Source of the DNA: Magicicada septendecula
Lineage: Eukaryota > Arthropoda > Insecta > Hemiptera > Cicadidae
Assembly (NCBI GenBank): GCA_034769895.1
Contig: CM068375.1
Span: 258,943,268 to 259,007,267, forward strand
DNA: 64,000 bases
Reading direction: 5' to 3'
Shown here: positions 56,297 through 64,000 of the stretch, in pieces
How the letters are laid out: each line of letters begins with the position of its first letter
How positions within the stretch are numbered: position 1 is the stretch's first letter
The notes under the pieces: generated by a model
Told to the model about the DNA's origin: nothing
Seen by the model: the letters and a program-made list of their open reading frames with translations, nothing else
Database searches by the model: none
Made by a program: the position numbers and the translations under genes

Positions 56297-57739
56297 TTAC
56301 CCTCCATCATTGTATAATAATCTTGGCTTACGTCTACACAATTCGTTTTTTATTAAATACATTATATTATCTCTATCAATATAACGACTATTTAACTTCT
56401 CATACTTTTCCACAATACCAACAGGATTATTCCATATTACTACATCATATAACTTGTCAGCATCGATTATAGTCAAGTCACACTTAGTATGATTTGTCAC
56501 AATTAGGTAAATTATAATTTCATCATTATTATCATCTGCTGCTATACCAGTTACGTCACAAGGTAAGTACTCAATATAATTATCAGCTCTATCTATATCT
56601 AACCTCTCTACTAATTCTTTATACCTTCTACCAACCTCAAACAATTCTATCTTCCTATCAAAACACAACTCTCTCTCAAAACATCTCTCATCATAACGCC
56701 ATTTCACACTTTCTCTATCTTCCCATGCAGAGGGTACCCCTACATTAAAACACCTCCTGGCTCTTCCAGAAACACCACAAAAACTCAGGGCACAACTTGA
56801 AGACACCATGTCTTCCACTAAGGGACATTCGCCCTTCAACAACAACAGTGAACACCTTGGTTCACAATAAACCAGGGGAAAATTTACTCTCTACCTCATA
56901 TCCACAAAATAACTCTCTTCATACTCTCTCTCTAACTTATAAACACTAATTTCTACTCCTTCACCACCCCCTACTCCCATTTCTCTCTCACTCTCTCTCA
57001 CTGTTTCTATATTATCATCATCACGATTTTTAATTTTCACCATGTCACTTTTATATATCTCGTTTTCAACTATCTTACCACTACTACTTGTTAATTCATT
57101 TTTATAACTATCACTTACCTCGTTACTTATTTCTTCATTATTATTCGTCATCATATCACCACTTTCTACCCCCACTATACTCTCATAATTATAATTAACA
57201 TCATTACAACCACTTACCTTATTATATGTACCATTTTCTACCCCCTCCTTTCTCTTCCTACTTTCGTTTACTTCGTCTTGTCCTTGTTTTACCATAGCAC
57301 TAAAATGTTCAGTAACTTCCTTTAAACTTTTATTAATATTAAAATTCTGTTGTTTTATCTCATTTCTCATAAACTTTATCTCATTATCTTGTTCATTTAA
57401 TTTATCATTCATCTTAGTGTTTACTACATCAAATCTAGCATCAAACTTATTATTTTGTTCATCAAACTTATCATTAAAATTACTCTTTATCTCCTTAATT
57501 TCATTCTTTTGTTCATTAATATCCCTTGATATTGTTCGTAACATACTCATTATATCATTATCAAATTGATTGTTACATTTTGTTGAGTTTGGAGATGATT
57601 GAGTACTTGAGTTTTCTGCAACGGCTGACTCAGTTAGGCTGATTTCACTGAACCGATTCATTGGAGTCGAATGACCTCCCGGTTCCCCCATGGCAGCAGC
57701 TGACTCACTCACTCCAACTTCAATCCCGTTAGTACCCAT
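56297..57739 (-). pseudogene. Gag-like protein of element D (one frameshift)
   Basis: The likely start is MGTNGIEVGVSESAAAMGEP at 57739. Residues about 60-150 form a coiled coil of NNKFDARFDVVNTKMNDKL type, close to element A. Then DEVNESRKRKEGVEN and an Asn/Ser/Glu-rich part to the stop at 56891. After a one-base shift the C-terminal domain follows: LSFCGVSGRARRCFNVGVPS, KIELFEVGRRYKELVERLDI, YLPCDVTGI, ending PRLLYNDGG at 56297. It is the most complete example of this protein apart from B. No protease or RT follows. Gag role inferred. Confidence 0.7.
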
Positions 57740-57934
57740 TTGTTTTAAATTGTTTGAATTGTATAATTCTGTCAAAATGATTACTATACACACTATATAT
57801 AACTACCACATAACAAAATATATTCATTAACCTCCTTTACGTTACCACATCATATGTTGTTTTGTTTCTTTCAATAACCGTTCTGCTCTCCCATGTAGGC
57901 CCGTATTTATATAAAATTTATTTATATAAACGTC

Positions 57935-57952
57935 AACTGTTCGAGCGCCAAT
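57935..57952 (-). other. PBS of element D
   Basis: Minus strand AATTGGCGCTCGAACAGTTG after ...TTGTACA. Confidence 0.65.
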
Positions 57953-57985
57953 TGTACAATTACTTATAATTTGATAAATAAATTT
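57953..57985 (-). repeat. 33-bp stub of D 5' LTR next to the PBS
   Basis: Identical to the first 33 bp of both D LTRs (TGTACAATTACTTATAATTT onward), then abruptly switches to E LTR sequence. Confidence 0.9.
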
Positions 57986-58417
57986 ATTGAATATAAAATT
58001 AAACTCTCTTCTTTTTGATGTTTACTAGATTAAATATAAATGTTGACTAAACAAATTTTCTTTCATTCCAACACAATTCAATTATAACAATTTACATTTT
58101 GCCATATAGATACATAACTAAATTCATCACATTTTTTTATCATATTACTCTTAAAAACATATAATTTTACTAATTATTATTAAATACATTTATTTGATTT
58201 TACATTATTCATTCTAATTTGTATCTATTAGATTATAATCTTATTACCCTTTCATTTTATTTTAATGTTTATTTCAGTTTTATTATAATAATTGTCAACA
58301 TATATTTTCTTAATGCTGTTCTGTATTATACAGTTCCAATACTTGAGTTTATCTCTATGTTGGTCATGACTAACTAATCAGTTTTTGTTTACAGTTCTAA
58401 CATATGTTCAAAATACT
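57986..58417 (-). repeat. 432-bp duplicate of the D flank (E LTR3 sequence)
   Basis: Second copy of 48747-49178, of equal length, ending with the target TACT before the full LTR. Confidence 0.92.
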
Positions 58418-59598
58418 TGTACAATTACTTATAATTTGATAAATAAATTTGTCCCTAGTTCGGACGCTGATTGTTATGTTTTATTATATTTTTATTTTTA
58501 TTTATTTTAATTTCGTTCACTATTTCTGATGCCATCTTTTTTGGGTCACCAATTATGAAGCATAAAATCTACTTACCACTGGGCCAGGTTCGATTTAGGT
58601 GAACGGAAAAAACAGAATGGGTTATTTTCAGGAAATAACTCGTTTGTTTTTTGTTTACCAATGACATTTCCCTTTTATTTTTTCTCATACACTTGTACAT
58701 TTAACCCCTTCTTCAACAAAAATGAAACACGTATTCCGCCCCGAGGCGCAATTTATAAAAAACCACATAAAGTAATTATTACCATCAACATTTTTCTCTC
58801 TCTCTCTCTCCTTTCATCATGTATTATACTCAATCATCAATTTAAACTATATATCTAATTTATCACAACCCACACATTTAAATATATATATATATTTATT
58901 CACCCAAACGCGCACGCACACACACACACACTCACATTCAAGCGTTACATTTTTTTCCCCCTCAATGAGCTCATTTTATATTATTTAGTGAACTTGCAAG
59001 ATCTTATTGATTCTATGTTAATTTACTTCCCTTTTTTAGGATCCTTAGAGGTGCGTTCATGTGATGATTCCTCATGCACGCGCACTACCTAGATTATCCC
59101 GTATTTTCCACTGATTTTACATGTTTTGAAGAAATATGTAACTGTTAATCCACTCTAATTAAAGTTTATATTTGTTACTTCACATTTTTTACATTTTGTA
59201 TGTGCGGACGAGACGAAAACTATGCTCAGCTGGCGGACGCGCGATCGGCTCATGTCCGTATTATTTAGATGTTCATGGCCGACTGCCTTTGTTCTCAATG
59301 CAGAACGCTGTCGATGCTGCTTCCACGCCTTACATTCCAAGTGACGTTTTACACTGACGTCATATGGCATGACCTGATTACATAATTTACAGGTCATGCG
59401 ACTAAAAATAACTGTTCCTCATGTGTCTGGAGTTGACCTTGACACAATTCACTCACTTCATATTCCGTCGTTAAAATTCGTGAATAATATTTTACAATTA
59501 TTATTTATACTTTTGTTTCCAATAAAATTTACCCTTATTATGTACGATTTTTGTTTACGGTTCCCAAAATATTAGGTGGGCTGATATGTACCATTACA
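58418..59598 (-). repeat. 5' LTR of element D (displaced full copy)
   Basis: 1181 bp, TGTACAATT...CCATTACA. Differs from the left LTR by shorter CT, TA and CA runs and a few substitutions. Confidence 0.9.
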
Positions 59599-59679
59599 TA
59601 CTATTAAATTTATACCTTTGCTCCTTCTGAAATTATTATTTTATTCTTATGTACTGTGGTTTATTTTTACAGCAGTACA
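59599..59679 (-). repeat. LTR3 of element E, last part
   Basis: Matches 17956-18036 of LTR1 and ends ACAGCAGTACA, the outer end of E. Confidence 0.88.
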
Positions 59680-60377
59680 ATATATATACTTTTTACCCCC
59701 CTTTTACTAAGCGCTTTACTGTTTAAAAATTCTAAAACTTGCTGGCCAATGCATTCACTGTACTTAACTTTTCCCGCTATTCCACTTGTTCTGCCATCTT
59801 CCCGTGCACTTTCACTTAAAACACACGTACCATGTTCTAATTACTTTAATTTAAAAATTCATCTTATATCACGCTCACAGTTTCTTTATCGTATTCTTCA
59901 TTGATGTTTCAATACGTTTTGGTAGGTCTACGCTACCATTTCCGCTTCGACCTAGCGAAATTTCCGAGGCCACTGTTATAACGTTTATTCACTATGAAGA
60001 GTTGATTTGAACTGTTCGATGACAGCTATCCAACTGTGTAGATGTTGGGCGTTGGTCAGGCTGCCTGCCAGCGTATGTGTGTTGTATAGCGCCTCCTCTG
60101 ATTGGCTGGTTTAAACTGGGCCAACCACTCCTGCAGCTGTTAACTCCTGATGAAACTGGCTTGTGGGAAGTACGTATTTTTTCTGTAATTCACGGGCAGC
60201 ACAAGCTGCAAATGATTACATAACTCGTCTAGCCGGGCTGGCTCCAGACATAAACATACTGGTCTCTTTCAATAACATTGTATGCAGCGTTGTGAAAGCA
60301 GGGGTTCCCAAGAGGTTGTACACTGTTTGAATTGACATTTATTAAAAATTATTATCACCCCATTCTGTCCCGTTACA
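59680..60377 (-). repeat. 5' LTR of element B, second part
   Basis: Matches 9719-10416 and ends CCCGTTACA, followed by the AGGT target copy. Confidence 0.92.
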
Positions 60378-60381
60378 AGGT

Positions 60382-61084
60382 CTGGGCAAGAGGAACCCTC
60401 CCTACTGCAAGCGGAAATGGAGGAAGAACTAACAAAGGAAATACAAATAATTGTAACAACAAAAGCAGTGATTGGAAAGCCAACTATGGGTATCGAGACA
60501 AAACTCTTGCTTGTTCTTGAGCTGATAGAAGCACCCGAGGGAAAAGTGGGTGAAGATGAGGTTACAAAAGAGGTTGTTGACGAGAACCAGACTGGGACTA
60601 ACGTATACCACTATTCCTCATGGCATATAGATCATCAGTACACGATACAACCGGCATGACTCCAGCAAAATTGGTGTTTGGGAGGGAGATTCGTCTTCCT
60701 GGGGACTTAATGTTCGGATCACCTGAGACTCAGTCCCAAGAACCACAGAACTATTCCTCGCAATTAGAAAACCAACTGCGAGAAATGAATCGCTTGGTAA
60801 GAGGACGGCTGAAGATTGCCAGTGATAAAATGAAAACTCGGTATGACATTCGCAGCAATAGTGTAGGTTTCCAAGATGGAGATCAGGTCTGGTTGTTCAA
60901 CCCAAAGCGCCATCGTGGTCGCTCACCTAAGCTGCAGTCTAACTGGGAAGGACCCTACACTGTGAAAAAAAGTGTTTATTGGATTCAACAGGAAGGGCAG
61001 CGAAAGTTCAAGGTCACCCACCTAGAGAGCCTGGCTAAGTACTACTTCAGAGACGGTTTGTCAGTTCGGGATGAACAGGCTTAA
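60382..61084 (+). pseudogene. Integrase C-terminal part of element C
   Basis: Joins the protease side across B (SGQEEPSLLQAEMEEELTKE), runs into KPTMGIETKLLLVLELIEAP, and after a frame change at about 60620 gives the end of a Gypsy integrase: MAYRSSVHDTTGMTPAKLVF, GREIRLPGDLMFGSPET, DKMKTRYDIRSNSVGFQDGD, QVWLFNPKRHRGRSPKLQSN, WEGPYTV and KVTHLESLAKY. This is the DNA-binding tail with the WEGPY motif. The catalytic core, RNase H and RT are absent, so a deletion of roughly 2.5 kb links the protease region to this tail (length inferred from typical Gypsy pol). Confidence 0.85.
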
Positions 61085-61095
61085 GGAGGAGGCAG
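61083..61095 (+). other. PPT of element C
   Basis: AAGGAGGAGGCAG directly before TGTTACG. It overlaps the pol stop codon region. Confidence 0.8.
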
Positions 61096-61627
61096 TGTTA
61101 CGATGTCACAGAACAATATACGTGTTTATCGAACGTTCCAGAGAGATCCAGAATGTAACCGTGTGGCATACGTCCTTGTACACGCATTTGTGAGAGTTGT
61201 CTCGATGCCGCCAGCCGTGCGGACTGTGTCAAGGCTGCAGTTAATTACGTAGTTCATACGGACGCTAAGACGCAATTAGGAATAGATTTTCGGTGACTAT
61301 AAATACATGGCGGCAGCGGCCTTAGAGTCAGTATCAGTGCGATATATTTACAGAGCGGTTCGAGTTATTACTGTGTACGTTCAAGTAGTTATTAGTGAAG
61401 TGTTGCGTTTTATAATCGGATGGTATAATTGTAATACAATTGTGTTTAATTTTAGTGGACATTTTATTGCGTGTGAACAATTTTCATTTGATTTGTTGTA
61501 GAGACTGTGTTGTTAATTATGAACTGTTTAACTGTAAAAATTAAAGGTGTGATTAGTGACTTAATTGGTGTCTTGTTGTATTTTTGTTTCCACTGTACCT
61601 ACGACGATCGAGTAGACGGTCCTAGCA
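61096..61627 (+). repeat. 3' LTR of element C
   Basis: 532 bp, TGTTACG...CCTAGCA, near-identical to the left LTR with a few dozen differences, so C is older than E or H. Confidence 0.9.
61298..61361 (+). promoter_or_regulatory. Core promoter in C 3' LTR
   Basis: TATAAATA at 61298, TCAGT with +1 at 61330, and GGTTC at 61357-61361 (+28 to +32). Reads outward to the right. Confidence 0.65.
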
Positions 61628-62116
61628 ATATTATATAGGCCTACACGACAATTGGTAATTGCTGTTCTCTCTTGTGTGAGTTCTTCAAATTTTGTATTTT
61701 CTTCTTGACTTAGTGAATGTATCAAGTATGTATCTATTAATCTACTGTATCAATTTTTTCAGTAATTGTTATAATCACACCCCGAATCCCTTCTTTATTT
61801 TGAATGTATCAAGTACGTTTCTATTAATCTACTGATTAATGCTTGATGCCGTTACTTGGTGCAAATCCATTTTGTAAATTATAGTAAAAGATAAAACAAA
61901 ATAGTTTTAGTGATTTTCACTCGTCAATTTATTAAAATTATAAATCCATGACAGCTGTTTCGGCAACACAGTGCCTTCATCAGATGGTGTAAGCTGACTA
62001 ATTTTCGTACAATATAATACAGAATATAAAATACAAGGCAAGTGCTATTGTTTAGAGAGCGATAGTAATCTCGTGTCAATAAGATTTAATACACATTACA
62101 CAAACATATAACATAA
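61628..62116. other. Non-coding stretch before PLE4
   Basis: A 33-bp segment is present twice (61715-61747 and 61802-61834; GAATGTATCAAGTA...CTATTAATCTACTG). No ORF. The hammerhead at 61946-61987 lies here. Confidence 0.5.
61946..61987 (-). ncRNA. Minimal type I hammerhead ribozyme
   Basis: On the minus strand: stem I CCAT, core CTGATGA (61977-61983), stem II GGCA/TGCC with a short loop, GAAAC (61957-61961), a palindromic stem III AGCT, cleavage triplet GTC (61950-61952) and ATGG closing stem I. All invariant core bases are present; cleavage would follow the C at 61950. Such minimal forms with a weak stem III are known from Penelope-like elements and are thought to act as dimers. It points away from PLE4, so it probably belongs to an inverted terminal piece of a Penelope element. 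Confidence 0.85.
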
Positions 62117-64000
62117 CATAAACCAAGTCTATTTAATAGTGATGAAACTAAACTGATCGAAAAGGGTTTCAAATATAATATACAACCGTCAAATTATAAA
62201 AGAGAGTTTGCAATTTTAGGTGTGGATTGTGAGTTAGCTTGTAATAAGTACAATAAATTTCATGATAATTCCGAATTAATACCATTGAACAAATACATTG
62301 TAGCGGATAAATTAACTTCTCTTTATGCTAAACAAATTAAGACTCCACCATTTAACAATGAAAATAGACTAGCCATAAATTCAATTAAGAAAAAATCTGT
62401 AGTTAATTATATAACATTTACCCGCGCTGACAAGGGTAATACTGTTATTGCTATCGACAAAGGCGAATATGTAAGTAAGACACTTGAATGTTTGAACTCT
62501 TTTGAACCCATTGATATTAACCCAACTTTAAAATTTCAAATAGACGTTAAACAGGCTATAAAGAATTGTTCTTTCTTTGATAATCGAGATTTGGATTTTT
62601 TATCAGTAATGAATCCTCAGCCACCAAAGCTTTACTCTTTAATTAAATTGCATAAGGATAACCATCCGATTAGACCAGTGGTATCATATGTAACTGCTCC
62701 TTCTGTTAAATTATCTAAAAGACTAATTAAGATTATACAAACACAATGCAAATTTCAATCAACACATAGTATTAAAAATTCACTAGACTTAATTAACAGA
62801 ATTAAAGATTCACATATCCAGACAAAGCCATTTTATTTTCATTTGATGTAAAAAATTTGCTTCCGAGTATTCCACCGACTGATGTAATAGATATTGTAGA
62901 CAATTTATTAATTGAAAATTGTAATAACCCCTTTATGAGAGAGGATATCTTGAATTTACTGAAGGTTTGCCTTAATCAAAACTACTTTGAATTTAATGGA
63001 AAGATCTACATTGGCAAAGAAGGGCTTGCAATGGGAAACCCACTTAGCCCTTTGGCAGCTGAAATCTTTATGGACTACATAGAAACTAAAATTAGAGCAC
63101 ACCCTTATTTCAAATTGTTTATTTTTTGGTATATATATGTGGACGATATTTTAGCAATTTTTCTAGGTACACGTAGACAATTACAGATCTTTCTTAATTT
63201 CATTAATAATTTACACAAAAATATTAGCTTTACCATAGAATTAGAAGATAACAATAGCATCAATTTTTTAGACCTTACAATAACAAAATGCAATAATAAA
63301 TTAAACTTTGGTATTTTTCATAAGCCTACACATACAGATATGACAATACACAATACTTCCACACATCCATACTCGCATAAATTGGCCGCTTTTCACAGTT
63401 TTATCCACAGACTAGTTAGTATTCCGTTATCAGATTCAAATTTCCAATCAGAACTTAACATTATTAAACAAATAGCTGTCAACAATGGTTACCAACCTAG
63501 CCTCATAGATCACTTGTTAAATAAAAAATTTTATTCACAAGCTTTAAAACTAGTTTACCCTCCTTCAACACAGATTAAAAGATATCACACTCTCACTTAC
63601 ATAGGTTCTGCTTCTGATAAGATTGGTAAATATTTCACACAAAAGAATGTAAATATAGCTTTTAAGACGCAGTATTCATTGGGAAAATATATTAAAAATA
63701 ATAAGAGTAAAACAGATAAACTGCAAAAGTCTGGTGTATACAAATTATCCTGTGGGTCTTGTAATAAAGTTTATATTGGACAAACAGGTCGATCTTTCGA
63801 AAAAAGAATGTATGGTCACAATTATAGTTTTAGATATAATGATGGCAAATCAAATTATGCAAATCACCTGTTAGAAAAAGACCATAGTTATAATGACAAT
63901 TTTAAAATTTTACATTTATCTGATAAGGGTCCAAAGCTTGATTTATTAGAAACCCTTGAAATTAATAAACACAAATATTTAAATGTTTTATTAAATGATC
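62117..64000 (+). pseudogene. Penelope-like element PLE4: RT and GIY-YIG (runs off window)
   Basis: The frame opens after a stop at about 62116 (KPSLFNSDETKLIEKGFKYN) and covers the N-terminal part and RT fingers: FTRADKGNTVIAIDKGEYV, PKLYSLIKLHKDNHPIRPVV. A one-base deletion before 62842 changes the frame; from there it is open to the window edge: FDVKNLLPSIPP, GLAMGNPLSPLAAEIFMDY, IYVDDILAIF with intact YVDD, NNSINFLDLTITK, and the endonuclease GVYKLSCGSCNKVYIGQTGR. It is a different subfamily from PLE1-3 (about half identical by eye). Apart from the single frameshift it looks nearly complete; the end is outside the window. Confidence 0.88.

Larger units (their letters stand above)
49179..59598 (-). 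mobile_element. Element D: gag-only LTR retrotransposon, carrying I
   Basis: Target duplication TACT (49175-49178, 59599-59602); the empty site is in LTR1 near 17956 (AAAATACTATTAAATT). LTRs 49179-50367 and 58418-59598; PPT at 50368. The PBS at 57935-57952 is followed by only 33 bp of LTR and a 432-bp copy of flanking E sequence before the full 5' LTR. One Gag-like gene, no pol. Confidence 0.88.
13797..59679 (-). mobile_element. Element E: three-LTR tandem retrotransposon array
   Basis: It starts TGTACTG and ends CAGTACA, inserted in a TA run of the B LTR (ATAT on both sides). Order is LTR1 (13797-18036), interior 1 (18037-20884), LTR2 (20885-25123), interior 2 (25124-27971), LTR3 (27972-59679 in pieces). 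The period is 7087 bp. PBS (TGGCGCCCACAC) and PPT (AAGGGAAGGTATTA) are present in each interior. LTR3 carries elements G and D. Each interior has a coiled-coil Gag-like ORF and only part of RT, so the element cannot move on its own. Confidence 0.9.
9221..60377 (-). mobile_element. Element B: gag-only LTR retrotransposon, carrying E in its right LTR
   Basis: Left LTR 9221-10416; right LTR 13297-13796 plus 59680-60377 (interrupted by E). The target duplication is AGGT (9217-9220 and 60378-60381). Own length is about 5.27 kb. PBS and PPT are both in place for minus-strand transcription. The 2.9-kb interior encodes one Gag-like protein and shows no protease, RT, RNase H or integrase, so it is non-autonomous. 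Confidence 0.9.
7111..61627 (+). mobile_element. Element C: Gypsy-type LTR retrotransposon, outermost host of the nest
   Basis: It has two matching LTRs (7111-7640 and 61096-61627), a PBS TGGTGTCAGAAGTGGGAT after the left LTR and a PPT AAGGAGGAGGCAG before the right one. Removing element B (9221-60377) and one AGGT rejoins the pol frame exactly, from ...VLVEEKVNR to SGQEEPSLL. Without insertions it is about 3.36 kb and lacks reverse transcriptase, RNase H and most of integrase, so it was already internally deleted or lost them early. Outer flanks do not show a clear target duplication. Confidence 0.88.

Overview
The window is AT-rich eukaryotic DNA made almost entirely of transposable elements. 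Penelope-like retroelements with GIY-YIG domains, Gypsy-type LTR elements, an hAT remnant and a C2H2 zinc-finger ORF point to an animal genome, most likely an arthropod (insect); I cannot name the species. No intact host gene was found. One short minus-strand segment near 6.2 kb resembles a WD40 exon of Raptor.

The main structure is a deep nest of insertions, readable from matching LTRs, primer binding sites (PBS), polypurine tracts (PPT), target duplications and in some cases empty sites within the window. Element C (Gypsy, + strand, 7111-61627) was hit by B (gag-only LTR element, TSD AGGT). B's right LTR was hit by E (13797-59679, TSD ATAT). E is itself a three-LTR tandem, LTR-internal-LTR-internal-LTR with a 7087-bp period; its first two LTRs each carry an identical-position 2.9-kb DNA transposon (T1, T2) that the third LTR lacks. 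E's third LTR was hit by G (28852-48654, a Gypsy element with full gag-pol and very long LTRs) and by D (49179-59598, gag-only). G's left LTR was hit by H (32108-37881, TSD ACCTG), whose single ORF joins a Gag-like coiled coil to C2H2 zinc fingers. G's 3' region holds an inverted pair of Penelope fragments. D was hit by I (50699-55551). Maximum depth is five (C > B > E > G > H).

Outside the nest, the left side (1-7110) holds the 5' end of gag-only element A, its LTR inside a Penelope fragment (PLE1), an old D-type LTR piece, an hAT C-terminal remnant, and about 1.7 kb of AT-rich DNA. The right side (61628-64000) holds a canonical minimal hammerhead ribozyme and a nearly complete Penelope-like ORF running off the window.

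A, B, D, E, G, H and I all lie on the minus strand (5' LTR on the right); C, PLE1, PLE2 and PLE4 are on the plus strand. A, B, D and I share a Gag-like protein with a conserved C-terminal domain ending in DGG and have no pol genes, so they would depend on enzymes from another element. Most reading frames carry one or a few frameshifts. The most unusual items are the T transposon (a protein with a VDGCPGQNKN block, resembling the family I recall as DUF7869), the Gag/zinc-finger ORF of H with two in-frame TGA codons, the chimeric middle LTR of E, and the split 5' LTR of D.
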